Assembly: GCA_000023185.1 (NCBI GenBank)
Contig: CP001623.1
Span: 682,001 to 746,000, forward strand
From: Rhizobium leguminosarum bv. trifolii WSM1325
GTDB lineage: Bacteria > Pseudomonadota > Alphaproteobacteria > Rhizobiales > Rhizobiaceae
DNA: 64,000 bases
Direction: 5' to 3'
This document shows, piece after piece, positions 44,580-53,812 of this stretch (positions are counted from its first letter, which is position 1; each line of letters opens with the position of its first letter). Made by a program: the position numbers and the translations under genes. Under the pieces are notes generated by a model. That model did not search any database and had not been told where the DNA came from. It worked only from the letters and a program-made list of their open reading frames with translations.

Positions 44580-45632
44580 TCAGGACGATTTGACCCGGCG
44601 GCCGTATTGGATGCTGTTCATGAGGACGGCGAGAACGATCACAGCGCCGGTAAATACTGTCTGCCAGTAGGCCGAGACACCGATGATCACGAGGCCGTCC
44701 GAAAGGAAACCGATGACGAAGGCGCCGAGCATCGTGCCGCGAACCGTACCGCGGCCGCCGGTCAGCGCCGCGCCGCCGATGACCACGGCTGCGATCGCCG
44801 TCAGCTCGTAGGTTGTGCCTGCCGTCGGGCCGGCGGAGGTCAGCTGCGAGGAGAGGACCAGGCCGGCGATTGCGGCACAGACGCCCGAAAGCACATAGAC
44901 GATGATCTTCACGCGCTTCACCGGAACGCCGGAGAGATCGGCAGCACGCTCGTTCCCACCTGAGGCGTAGAGCCAGCGGCCGAAGGCGGTGCGGCTCAGC
45001 ACGATGCCGCAAATGATGGCGAGAACCGCAAGCACGATGACGCCGATCGGAATGCCTGCGAGGCGGTTGAAGCCGAGCCAGTCGAAGCCGGTATTGCCGA
45101 GTTCCGGACGGCCACCGAGATTGTTGTAGGTCAGGCCGTTTGTCATCAAGAGCGCGATACCGCGGGCGACGTAGAGCACGCCGAGCGAGGCGACGAAGGC
45201 CGGCACCTTGAGATAGGCGATCAGCACGCCGTTGACCGCACCGACCAGCGCGCCGAGCGCACATGTGATGACGACGACGGCCCAGACCGGCGGGTAGAGG
45301 ATGACGCCGAAATAGGTGAGCGTGACGCCGTGCATCAGGAAACCGGCAATGCAACCCGCAAGCCCCAGTGTCGAGCCGACCGACAGATCGATGCCGCCAT
45401 TGAGGATAACGAGCAGCATGCCGATCGCCAGAATGCCGAAGATCGCGACGTGCGACGCCATGATCAGGAAGTTGTTCAGCGTGAAGTAATAGGGCGACAG
45501 GAACGAGAAGACCGCGATGATGACGATCAGCGCGAAGAAGGCCCGGCCCTCCAGGATGAGACGCACGATATTGGTGTTGCGCTTCGGCCCGCTGGAAACT
45601 GATTTCTTTTCGGTGACGTTCGTGACTGACAT
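44580..45632 (-). CDS. eryF: erythritol ABC transporter permease
   Basis: A 350-residue BPD_transp_2 permease with about 9-10 helices. Motifs are NGGIDLSVGSTLGLAGCIAG after helix 3 and the coupling loop SGGNERAADLSGVPVKRVK. It is located 22 bp after the ATPase gene and 111 bp before the binding-protein gene, in the eryEFG order. Confidence 0.87.
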   Translation of the reverse strand: MSVTNVTEKKSVSSGPKRNTNIVRLILEGRAFFALIVIIAVFSFLSPYYFTLNNFLIMASHVAIFGILAIGMLLVILNGGIDLSVGSTLGLAGCIAGFLMHGVTLTYFGVILYPPVWAVVVITCALGALVGAVNGVLIAYLKVPAFVASLGVLYVARGIALLMTNGLTYNNLGGRPELGNTGFDWLGFNRLAGIPIGVIVLAVLAIICGIVLSRTAFGRWLYASGGNERAADLSGVPVKRVKIIVYVLSGVCAAIAGLVLSSQLTSAGPTAGTTYELTAIAAVVIGGAALTGGRGTVRGTMLGAFVIGFLSDGLVIIGVSAYWQTVFTGAVIVLAVLMNSIQYGRRVKSS

Positions 45633-45654
45633 AATCAGTGCTCCATAATCCAGG

Positions 45655-47199
45655 CTAGTGCGCGATCACGGCTTCGCCGGAGGCGGCCATGATCTTTTCC
45701 TTGGTGACATCCGAGCCGAACTCGGCCGATATCCTGCCGCGGTGCATGACGATGATGCGGTGTGCGATACTCAGGCATTCATTGACTTCGGACGTCGAAT
45801 AGATGACCGCCAATCCCTGCTTGGCGCGCTCCGCGAGCAATTTGAAAACTTCCGCCTTGGCGCCGATGTCGATGCCGCGGCTTGGCTCATCAAGCAGGAT
45901 GACCTTCGGCTGGGTTGCCAGCATCTTGCCGATGACGACCTTCTGCTGGTTGCCGCCGGAGAGCGAGCCGATCGAAGCCGCACCGCCATCGGTTTTCACA
46001 TGCACCCGCCGGATCGCGTCATTGACGAGATCGCGCTCCCGATGGCCGGAGGTGAAAAGCCCTTTGGTGAAGGCGCGGATACTCGCAAGCGACAGATTGG
46101 AGCCGACCGTCATCGTCTGGACGAGGCCGTCGCGCTGGCGATCTTCGGGCACGAGCACGAGACCGCTGGCAATGCGCCTGGCGATGCTGAGCGCACTGAC
46201 GTCCTGTCCTTCGAGCAGAACCTGTCCGCCACTTGCGCGCAGACGTCCGGCAATGCACTCGAGCAGTTCCGTGCGCCCCGCCCCCATCAGCCCGTAGATG
46301 CAGACGATTTCGCCGGCACGCACCTTGAGAGACAGACGATCGACTGCATTATAAGCAGCGCCGGAGGGACCGGGGACACTGAGGTTTTCGATGGAAAGCG
46401 AGACGTTTCCGAACGGGTGATCCTCCGGTGGGCTGCCAAGGTCGAAATTCTCGCCGACCATGTTGCGGACGATCCATTCGAGATCGATATCCTTGCGCTC
46501 GGCATAGGCCGTCATGTTTCCGTCGCGCAGAACGACGGCGTGATTGGTGATCTGCAGCGCCTCTTCCAGATGATGCGATATGTAGACGATCGACACGCCG
46601 CGGCTCGTCAGGTCGTGGATGACCTTGAAGAGCACTTCCACCTCCGTCGCGCTCAGCGCCGAGGTCGGCTCGTCCATGATCAGGATGCGCGAATTGACGG
46701 AGAGTGCCCGTGCAATCTCGACGATCTGCTGCTGGCCGAGGCGAAGATCCTCGACGCGCGTCAGCGGATCGATGTCTTCCTCGAGCTCTTCCATCAGCGC
46801 CCGGGTCTGACGCTCCTCTTCAGCGAAGTCGACGACACCGCCCTTGATGATCTCCCGGCCCATGAAAATATTGTCGCGGACACTCAGATTGGGGGCCAGG
46901 CTGAGCTCCTGGTGAATGATCGAGATCCCGCACTCGCGCGCATGGGTCGATGAGCTAAAGCTGATCGGTGAGCCGTCGAGAATGATCTCGCCGGAGCTTG
47001 GCTGCGCCACACCCGAAAGGATCTTCATCAAGGTTGACTTGCCGGCGCCGTTCTCTCCGAACAGCGTTGTGACCTGGCCGCGATGGATGTCGAAGTTCAC
47101 TCCCTTGAGGGCGTGAACGCTGCCGTAGGATTTTGCGATATTGCGGGCGGCGAGGACGACCTCGCCTTTCGGCCCGTTGTTGCGTTGCGGCTGGCTCAT
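45655..47199 (-). CDS. eryE: erythritol ABC transporter ATP-binding protein
   Basis: A 514-residue duplicated CUT2 ATPase. Domain 1 has Walker A FGENGAGKST, signature LRLGQQQIVE and Walker B ILIMDEPTSALS. Domain 2 has a degenerate Walker A GLMGAGRTEL, signature LSGGNQQK and VILLDEPSRGID. Its ATG overlaps the DUF2291 stop (ATGA). It powers erythritol uptake. Confidence 0.88.
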   Translation of the reverse strand: MSQPQRNNGPKGEVVLAARNIAKSYGSVHALKGVNFDIHRGQVTTLFGENGAGKSTLMKILSGVAQPSSGEIILDGSPISFSSSTHARECGISIIHQELSLAPNLSVRDNIFMGREIIKGGVVDFAEEERQTRALMEELEEDIDPLTRVEDLRLGQQQIVEIARALSVNSRILIMDEPTSALSATEVEVLFKVIHDLTSRGVSIVYISHHLEEALQITNHAVVLRDGNMTAYAERKDIDLEWIVRNMVGENFDLGSPPEDHPFGNVSLSIENLSVPGPSGAAYNAVDRLSLKVRAGEIVCIYGLMGAGRTELLECIAGRLRASGGQVLLEGQDVSALSIARRIASGLVLVPEDRQRDGLVQTMTVGSNLSLASIRAFTKGLFTSGHRERDLVNDAIRRVHVKTDGGAASIGSLSGGNQQKVVIGKMLATQPKVILLDEPSRGIDIGAKAEVFKLLAERAKQGLAVIYSTSEVNECLSIAHRIIVMHRGRISAEFGSDVTKEKIMAASGEAVIAH

Positions 47200-47852
47200 T
47201 TGAGCTCAACCTTCACCGGCGTGACCAGCCAGTTCTTCGGGTTGATGAGCTTGAAGACGCCGACCACGGTCGCCTGCTTTCCGTCCAGGGCGTCAGCATC
47301 CAGGCCCGCAAAAACCGCCTTCTTCATCTCGTTATTGATGGCCGAGCCGGCATCCTGATACTGGATCTGGTTGGTAAACTGGCCGAATTCGATGGTGCCG
47401 GTTGCATCGCGGAGGTCCGTGCCGTTGACCGCAGGGCCGGTCTGGACACGGACCACCGTCTCGGGAGGCAACCCATCGATCTTCATTTCGTTGGTGTTCG
47501 ACTTGCGGGCGCCGAAAACGCCGGTCAGCGTGACGGGAATGACCGGTCCGGTGCTCGTCGCAGTGCCGTATTTCTCGGCCGCCGCCTTCTTGTCGGCGGC
47601 AATGGCGGCCGCGAGATCGGCGGCTGCAATCGCCCGCTCCTCGACATTTGCCTTGATCTTCGGGAATTGCTCGGCGCCGAAGGTTTCCGGAGAGAATGCC
47701 TGCTGGCGCACATCGTTTTCGGAGCCGATCTTGACCACCGTCGTGTCGAAGGCGATCGCTGCAACGACGATGACCGCCAACGCCGCGCTGACAAGGAGCC
47801 CGCGATTGCCGCTGCTCGGCTTTGATGCTGCATGATCGGGCGAGGTACTCAT
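47196..47852 (-). CDS. DUF2291 family protein linked to the erythritol importer
   Basis: A 218-residue membrane-anchored protein: one N-terminal hydrophobic helix (GLLVSAALAVIVVAAIAF), then a periplasmic domain with FGAEQFPKIKANVEERAIAA and a conserved end KLINPKNWLVTPVKVELK. DUF2291 proteins occur as first genes of CUT2 importer operons and are of unknown role, possibly assembly or substrate delivery. The ATG at 47852 has only a weak ribosome-binding site. It is followed by eryE with a 4-bp overlap. A 33-codon open frame with a strong site lies just upstream. Confidence 0.8.
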   Translation of the reverse strand: MSTSPDHAASKPSSGNRGLLVSAALAVIVVAAIAFDTTVVKIGSENDVRQQAFSPETFGAEQFPKIKANVEERAIAAADLAAAIAADKKAAAEKYGTATSTGPVIPVTLTGVFGARKSNTNEMKIDGLPPETVVRVQTGPAVNGTDLRDATGTIEFGQFTNQIQYQDAGSAINNEMKKAVFAGLDADALDGKQATVVGVFKLINPKNWLVTPVKVELK

Positions 47853-47893
47853 GTCCGGACGGCCTTTGGCTTGGAATGGCAAGATGGAGAGGG

Positions 47894-47995
47894 CTAGCGA
47901 GATGATGATCGCAGGCGGCCTGGAGCATTGCGCCGCACCGGATCACAAACCGGCGGGCCACCCGCAAGAGCGCAACTCTGGACGAATATTCGCAT
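47894..47995 (-). other. 33-codon leader open frame upstream of the DUF2291-eryEFG operon
   Basis: A minus-strand ATG (47995-47993) follows GAGGAGG at an optimal 6-nt spacing and encodes a 33-residue peptide rich in Arg, Pro and Cys (MRIFVQSCALAGGPPVCDPV...). It stops 42 bp before the DUF2291 start, which itself has a poor site. It may be a translated leader or a chance frame. Confidence 0.35.
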
Positions 47996-48581
47996 TGGAA
48001 GCCTCCTCAACAAGACCGGCGGCTGTCTCCTCCAACCGCCTGGGCCTGCAAATTCTCCATCAGGAAGCGCACTTCCGTGATAGAAGTATGTTAGTTATGC
48101 CGTAAATCATGTTATATATTTTATCAGCTGTCAACGGCACTTTCGCGGCAACTCGACTGGAATGCACGACCTCACATCTTGTTCATCACGCTGCAGCGCA
48201 GCAAAAAGCGACGGAAAATGCAGACATTTTGACATTTGTCACTCAGCCGTAAAGTGGCGCCATCCATATGTTTTTAATGCAATATACGACAGATGAAACA
48301 TTGCGTGCACTGCCGCTTTTGATGCCGCCCCCCGCTGGCGCGACGGCGCGCAAGCAAACTCCTTGCTCTTCTATTTTAGATGAAAAAAATTACATCGCTA
48401 GAAAAATCTTACTGGCATTGTGGTATCTTTATGTTATCTTTTCGAGCGAGCTCAGGGAGGTTTCAGCTGCGCGCCGTCTGGAATTTGTCAAAAGCGGCGC
48501 GCTTGCCGTTGCCCATGGACGAGCCGACGTTGGCAGCCGGATGCATCATCCCAGAGAGTTTAGGGATCGGGAGGACTTCAG
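47996..48581. promoter_or_regulatory. divergent ery promoter region (eryEFG / eryABCD)
   Basis: About 590 bp with marked AT-rich stretches (48080-48130 and 48370-48440) unlike the flanking coding GC. Elements include ATGTTATATATTTTATC near 48110 and GTTATCTT at 48433-48440, the latter also upstream of eryR (53779-53786). EryD (SorC-type) and the DeoR-type EryR are the likely binders. No gene is seen. Confidence 0.45.
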
Positions 48582-48635
48582 ATGAATTTGATGCGCGTAT
48601 TGCCCGCCGCGGCGCTTGCTGTGGTGGCGAGATAG
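48582..48635 (+). other. 17-codon leader open frame directly before eryA
   Basis: ATG 48582 follows GGGAGGACTTCAG, a stronger site than that of eryA. The frame reads MNLMRVLPAAALAVVAR and stops at TAG 48633-48635, 7 bp before the eryA ATG. It looks like a signal-peptide start, so it is either a relic of a lost binding-protein gene or a leader giving translational coupling. Confidence 0.45.
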
Positions 48636-48642
48636 GCCTGCG

Positions 48643-50223
48643 ATGACATCGACCCAGAAGATCATCATTGGCATAGATGCCGGCACCTCGGTCATCAAGG
48701 CCGTCGCCTTCGATCTGTCCGGCCGCCAGATCGCCACGGCCTCCGTTCGCAACCGATACGCCACCGGAGACGATGGGTCGGCAACGCAGTCGCTGGATCA
48801 GACCTGGCTCGATTGCGCCAGCGCGTTGCTTGGTCTCGGCGAAAAAGTCGCCGATCTTGCGTCACGCACCGCAGCCATCGCCGTCACCGGACAGGGCGAC
48901 GGCACCTGGCTCGTCGGCCGCGCCAATAGGCCCGTTGCCGATGCCTGGCTATGGCTCGACGCGCGCGCCGCAACGACGGTTACGGCACTCGCCGGCGGAA
49001 CGCAGAATCGTGCCCGCTTCGAGGCGACCGGCACCGGCCTCAACACTTGCCAGCAGGGTGCGCAACTCGCCCATATGGACCGCTTCACGCCGGATCTTCT
49101 CGATCGGGCGGAGACGGCACTGCACTGCAAGGACTGGCTCTATCTCAACCTAACAGGCGTGCGGGCAACCGATCCATCGGAGGCAAGTTTCACCTTTGGC
49201 AATTTCAGGACGCGCCAGTATGATGCCGTCGTCATCGACGCGCTCGGCCTTGACCACAGGCGCGGGCTCCTGCCCGAAATCATCGACGGCAGCGAGATCA
49301 GTCACCCGCTGACATCGGAGGCGGCGAAGGCCTGCGGGCTTCTTGCCGGAACGCCGGTCTGCCTCGGCTATGTCGACATGGTGATGACGGCGCTTGGTGC
49401 AGGTGTGCGCAGCGGCGCTCGCAACGCTGCCTGCTCGACGATCGGCTCCACCGGCGTGCATTTGCGCGCCAAGTCCGTTGCCGACGTTCAGCTCAATCGC
49501 GAGGGCACCGGCTATGTGATCGCCCTGCCTATCCCCGGCATCGTCACTCAGGTCCAGACCAATATGGGCGCCACGATCAACATCGACTGGATCCTTAATG
49601 TCGCCGCCTATCTGATGGCCGAGGCAGGCAAGCCTGCTTTGCATGCAGACCTCATTGCACGCATTGACGGCTGGTTTGCAGAAAGCCGACCGGGGTCGGT
49701 ACTTTACCACCCCTACATTTCCGAGGCGGGCGAACGTGGGCCTTTCGTCAACGCCAATGCGCGCGCGGGCTTCACTGGGCTTTCGATGCGTCACGGCTTC
49801 CCTGACCTGCTGCGCAGCGTGGTCGAAGGGTTGGGTCTTGCCACCCGCGACTGCTACGCGGCGATGGGTGCGATGCCCGAAGAACTGCGGGTCACAGGCG
49901 GGGCAACACGCTCCGTCGCCCTTCGCCGTTCACTCTCGGCCGCCGTTAACGCACCGATCCGCCAGTCGCGCCGCGAGGAGACGGGGGCGGCCGGCGTGGC
50001 GATGATGGCCGCGGTGGCTGTCGGCGTCTATTCCAGCATGGACGATTGCATTGCCGACTGGGTGACGCCGCTGCTCGGCGATCCGGAGACACCGGATGCC
50101 AGCGAGGCCCACCGGTTCGACCGGCTCTTTTCTGCCTATACCGATGTGCGCCAGGCAATGGCGCCCGCCTGGGACAAGCTTGCCGCAGCCGCAACGACGT
50201 CGCCGGTGGGCGCGCAATTCTGA
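48643..50223 (+). CDS. eryA: erythritol kinase
   Basis: A 526-residue FGGY kinase with IIIGIDAGTSVIKAVAFDLS, TGQGDGTWLVGRANRPVADA and the C-terminal LRVTGGATRSVALRRSL. In Brucella and R. leguminosarum EryA phosphorylates erythritol to L-erythritol 4-phosphate. It is first gene of eryABCD; eryB follows after 26 bp, with a possible overlapping ATG at the stop codon. The weak ribosome-binding site and the leader frame upstream suggest coupled translation. Confidence 0.92.
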   Translation: MTSTQKIIIGIDAGTSVIKAVAFDLSGRQIATASVRNRYATGDDGSATQSLDQTWLDCASALLGLGEKVADLASRTAAIAVTGQGDGTWLVGRANRPVADAWLWLDARAATTVTALAGGTQNRARFEATGTGLNTCQQGAQLAHMDRFTPDLLDRAETALHCKDWLYLNLTGVRATDPSEASFTFGNFRTRQYDAVVIDALGLDHRRGLLPEIIDGSEISHPLTSEAAKACGLLAGTPVCLGYVDMVMTALGAGVRSGARNAACSTIGSTGVHLRAKSVADVQLNREGTGYVIALPIPGIVTQVQTNMGATINIDWILNVAAYLMAEAGKPALHADLIARIDGWFAESRPGSVLYHPYISEAGERGPFVNANARAGFTGLSMRHGFPDLLRSVVEGLGLATRDCYAAMGAMPEELRVTGGATRSVALRRSLSAAVNAPIRQSRREETGAAGVAMMAAVAVGVYSSMDDCIADWVTPLLGDPETPDASEAHRFDRLFSAYTDVRQAMAPAWDKLAAAATTSPVGAQF

Positions 50224-50249
50224 TGCAGCAGGCATCGAAGGAGCATGAC

Positions 50250-51761
50250 ATGACCGAACCCGAACTCCTGGATCTCTTCGTCATCGGCGGAGGCATCAAC
50301 GGCGCGGGGATAGCACGCGATGCTGCCGGCCGCGGCCTGAAGGTCGTGCTGTGCGAAAAGGACGATCTAGCCCAGGGAACCTCGTCGCGCTCGGGCAAGC
50401 TGGTGCATGGCGGCCTGCGTTACCTCGAATATTACGAATTCCGCCTGGTGCGTGAGGCGCTGATCGAGCGTGAAGTGCTGCTCAACGCCGCGCCGCATAT
50501 CATCTGGCCGATGCGCTTCGTCCTGCCGCACAGCCCGGAGGATCGCCCAGCATGGCTCGTGCGGCTCGGCCTCTTCCTCTATGATCATCTCGGCGGCCGC
50601 AAGAAGCTGCCCGGGACCCGCACGCTCAACCTGCTCCGCGACCCGGAAGGCACGCCGATCCTCGATCAATACACACGCGGCTTTGAATATTCCGATTGCT
50701 GGGTCGACGACGCCCGCCTCGTGACCTTGAACGCGGTCAGCGCAGCGGAAAACGGCGCTCTGGTTCTCACCCGCTCGCCGGCCGTGTCGGCCCGTCGCGA
50801 GAATGGCGGTTGGACCGTGGTCACGAAAAGCAACGCCACGGGCGAGATGCGAACCTTCCGTGCCAAATGTCTGGTGAACTGCGCCGGCCCCTGGGTGATG
50901 GACATCATCAATCGCGTCGCCGGTTCGAACTCCGGCCGCAATGTCCGCCTCGTCAAGGGCAGCCACATCATCGTGCCGAAGTTCTGGGCAGGCGCCAATG
51001 CCTATCTGGTGCAGAACCACGACAAACGCGTCATTTTCATCAATCCCTACGAGGGCGACAAGGCGCTGATCGGGACGACCGACATCGCCTACGAAGGCCG
51101 GGCCGAGGATGTCGCCGCCGACGAGACGGAGATCGAGTATCTGCTCAAGGCGGTCAATCGCTACTTCAAGGAAAAGCTGCGTCGCCACGACGTGCTGCAC
51201 AGCTTCTCCGGCGTGCGCCCGCTGTTTGACGATGGCAAGGGCAACCCGTCCGCCGTTACCCGCGACTATGTCTTCGATCTCGACGAGACAGGCGGCGCTC
51301 CGCTGCTCAACGTCTTCGGCGGCAAGATCACCACATTCCGCGAGCTTGCCGAACGCGGCATGCAGCGTCTCAAGCATATTTTCCCGAATATGGGAGGCGA
51401 CTGGACTGAGAAAGCGCCGCTGCCGGGCGGCGAGATTCCGAATGCCGATTACGAGAGCTTCGCCAACAGCCTGCGCGATATTTATCCCTGGATGCCGCGC
51501 AAGCTCGTGCATCACTACGGCCGTCTCTATGGCGCCCGCGCCAGGAATGTGGTTGCCGGTGCGACGGGCATAGAAGGGCTCGGACGGCATTTCGGCGGAC
51601 AGCTCTATGAGGCCGAGGCCCGCTATCTCGTCGCCACGGAATGGGCCGAAACGGCGGACGACATCCTCTATCGCCGCACCAAACACTACCTCCATCTGAA
51701 CGAAGCGGAGCGCGCGGCCTTTGGCGAGTGGTTTGCTTCAACCCGCCTTGCCGCCGCCTGA
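50250..51761 (+). CDS. eryB: erythritol-4-phosphate dehydrogenase
   Basis: The 503-residue GlpD-family flavoprotein has the FAD motif VIGGGINGAGIARDAAGRG, GTSSRSGKLVHGGLRYLEYY and the C-terminal FGGKITTFRELAERGMQRL. It oxidises L-erythritol 4-phosphate to L-3-tetrulose 4-phosphate and passes electrons to the respiratory chain. ATG 50250 follows AAGGAGCATGAC. Order eryA-B-C-D is exactly that of Brucella. Confidence 0.92.
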   Translation: MTEPELLDLFVIGGGINGAGIARDAAGRGLKVVLCEKDDLAQGTSSRSGKLVHGGLRYLEYYEFRLVREALIEREVLLNAAPHIIWPMRFVLPHSPEDRPAWLVRLGLFLYDHLGGRKKLPGTRTLNLLRDPEGTPILDQYTRGFEYSDCWVDDARLVTLNAVSAAENGALVLTRSPAVSARRENGGWTVVTKSNATGEMRTFRAKCLVNCAGPWVMDIINRVAGSNSGRNVRLVKGSHIIVPKFWAGANAYLVQNHDKRVIFINPYEGDKALIGTTDIAYEGRAEDVAADETEIEYLLKAVNRYFKEKLRRHDVLHSFSGVRPLFDDGKGNPSAVTRDYVFDLDETGGAPLLNVFGGKITTFRELAERGMQRLKHIFPNMGGDWTEKAPLPGGEIPNADYESFANSLRDIYPWMPRKLVHHYGRLYGARARNVVAGATGIEGLGRHFGGQLYEAEARYLVATEWAETADDILYRRTKHYLHLNEAERAAFGEWFASTRLAAA

Positions 51762-51772
51762 AGGATGCCGCC

Positions 51773-52705
51773 ATGCCGCTGACCCTTTCGCTCAATACCA
51801 ATCCGCTGGTGAACCGCTTCGCCGACCCAGACGATCTGATCGATACGGTTGCGCATGACCTGCGGATCCGCGACCTTCAACTGACCCACGAGTTCATCAA
51901 TCCGAGCTGGCAGGCGCCCGTGATCAGCCGCCTGACGCGCACGATGAGCGCTGCACTGAATCGCACCGGCGTGCGGGTCACCTCGGGCATGACCGGCCCC
52001 TATGGGCGCCTCAACCATTTCGGACATCCGGATGCCGATGTGCGCCGCTATTACGTCGACTGGTTCAAGACCTTTGCCGACATCACCGCCGATCTCGGCG
52101 GCCATTCGGTCGGCACGCAATTTGCGATCTTCACCTATGAGGACTTCGACGATCCGGCCAGACGCGAGGAACTGATCAAGATCGCCATCGATTGTTGGGC
52201 CGATGTCGCCGATCATGCGCGCGCCGCAGGCCTCTCCTACTTGTTCTGGGAGCCGATGAGCATCGGCCGCGAGTTCGGCGAGACGATCGGCGCTTGCCTG
52301 TCGCTGCAGGAGCGTCTGACAGGCGCCGGGATGGCTATCCCGATGTGGATGATGGCGGATATCGATCATGGCGACATCACCTCCGCCAATCCCGACGACT
52401 ACGACCCCTATGCCTGGGCACGCGCCGTCCCGCCGGTATCTCCGATCATCCACATTAAACAGAGCTTGATGGACAAGGGCGGGCACCGGCCCTTTATCGC
52501 CGAATTCAACGCCAAGGGCCGCATACAGCCGGCAGCTCTGCTCCAGGCGCTGGCCGAAGGTGGGGCGAAGGACAATGAAATCTGCCTGGAACTTTCCTTC
52601 AAGGAACGCGAGCCGAACGATCGCCAGGTCATCCCGCAGATTGCCGAAAGCGTCGCCTTCTGGGCGCCGCATATCGACACCGGCGTCGCTGACTTGAACA
52701 TCTGA
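51773..52705 (+). CDS. eryC: tetrulose-4-phosphate racemase/isomerase
   Basis: A 310-residue AP-endonuclease-2-type TIM barrel (LQLTHEFINPSWQAPVISRL; SYLFWEPMSIGREFGETIGA; MWMMADIDHGDITSANPDDY; HIKQSL). In Brucella EryC converts L-3-tetrulose 4-phosphate to D-3-tetrulose 4-phosphate. ATG 51773 follows AAGGATGCCGCC, 11 bp after eryB; a nearby ATG at 51765 is out of frame. Confidence 0.9.
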   Translation: MPLTLSLNTNPLVNRFADPDDLIDTVAHDLRIRDLQLTHEFINPSWQAPVISRLTRTMSAALNRTGVRVTSGMTGPYGRLNHFGHPDADVRRYYVDWFKTFADITADLGGHSVGTQFAIFTYEDFDDPARREELIKIAIDCWADVADHARAAGLSYLFWEPMSIGREFGETIGACLSLQERLTGAGMAIPMWMMADIDHGDITSANPDDYDPYAWARAVPPVSPIIHIKQSLMDKGGHRPFIAEFNAKGRIQPAALLQALAEGGAKDNEICLELSFKEREPNDRQVIPQIAESVAFWAPHIDTGVADLNI

Positions 52706-52775
52706 GGCGGAGATCTTTAAAAGGCAGCACTGCGATACGGCGGAATCGCCGCATGACCTTCGAAAAGGAGCCGTG

Positions 52776-53711
52776 ATGACGGACGCCGATGATACGCTTG
52801 CCGTGCGTGCTGCCTGGCTTCACTATGCCGGTGGTCTGACGCAGTCCGATGTTGCTCGCCGCCTCGGCGTGCCGTCGGTAAAGGCCCATCGCCTCATCGC
52901 CAGAGCGGTCGCCGATGGCGTCGTCAAAGTCACCATCGACGGGGATATCGTCGAGTGTGTCGAGCTGGAGATGCGGCTATCGGAACGGTTCGGGCTTCAA
53001 TATTGCGAGGTCGCACCCGATCTCGGCGAGGAAGGCTTGCCACTGCGCGCACTCGGCCATGCCGGCGCCGGCTATCTCAAGCGCGAGATCGAGCGCGGCG
53101 ACAATACGGTCATCGGCCTTGGTCATGGCCGCACGCTTTCCGCCGCCGTCCAATATATGCCGAGGGTGAGCGCGAAGAACCTGCGTTTCGTCTCATTGCT
53201 TGGCGGGCTGACACGAAATTACGGCGCCAATCCCTATGACGTGATGCATCGCATCGCCGAAAAGACCGGCGCCCATGCCTATGTCATGCCGGTTCCCTTT
53301 TTCGCCAATACCGGCGAGGACCGCGAAGTGCTGAAGGCGCAGCGGGCCGTCAAGGAGGTCTTCGACCTTGCCAATAATGCCGACCTGAAGCTCGTCGGCC
53401 TGGGCACTGTCGATGCCGAGGCGCAGCTGGTTTTGTCCGGGATGGTCGAACCCCGTGAAATCGACGACATTGCCACTGCCGGCGGCGTCGGCGAGATCCT
53501 CGGACATTTTTTCGACGCCGACGGCCATATCCTCGACACCGCGCTGACGGCACGCACGCTCTCTGCGTCTTTTCCCAAGACCAAGAAAGAGCGGCTCGTG
53601 GCGCTGGCGGGCGGACAGTCGAAGGTGCCGGCCATCCGGGCAATTTTGAATAGCCGCCGTCTTTTCGGGCTGATCACCGACGAACGAACCGCGCAGGCGC
53701 TGCTGAAGTAG
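52776..53711 (+). CDS. eryD: erythritol catabolism regulator, SorC family
   Basis: A 311-residue SorC/DeoR-like regulator with N-terminal HTH (WLHYAGGLTQSDVARRLGVP, VKAHRLIARAVADG) and a sugar-binding domain (DNTVIGLGHGRTLSAAVQYM). EryD represses the ery operon and is relieved by erythritol in Brucella. ATG 52776 has GGAG five bases upstream; a GTG at 52773 is an alternative. Confidence 0.9.
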   Translation: MTDADDTLAVRAAWLHYAGGLTQSDVARRLGVPSVKAHRLIARAVADGVVKVTIDGDIVECVELEMRLSERFGLQYCEVAPDLGEEGLPLRALGHAGAGYLKREIERGDNTVIGLGHGRTLSAAVQYMPRVSAKNLRFVSLLGGLTRNYGANPYDVMHRIAEKTGAHAYVMPVPFFANTGEDREVLKAQRAVKEVFDLANNADLKLVGLGTVDAEAQLVLSGMVEPREIDDIATAGGVGEILGHFFDADGHILDTALTARTLSASFPKTKKERLVALAGGQSKVPAIRAILNSRRLFGLITDERTAQALLK

Positions 53712-53812
53712 CTACGGAAACACAACAATATTTTGATCGCAAAATCACAGAATAAATGTTGATTATCACGCAAACTCCGTTATCTTAACATTAAGCGAGG
53801 GTGGAGACCGGG

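Noticed and set aside
45658..46953. 431-codon plus-strand open frame antisense to eryE
   Set aside because: eryE has both Walker motifs and signatures; the antisense product is Asp/His-rich with no domain.
50367..51695. 442-codon minus-strand open frame antisense to eryB
   Set aside because: Mirror of a well-supported flavoprotein gene; no independent coding evidence.
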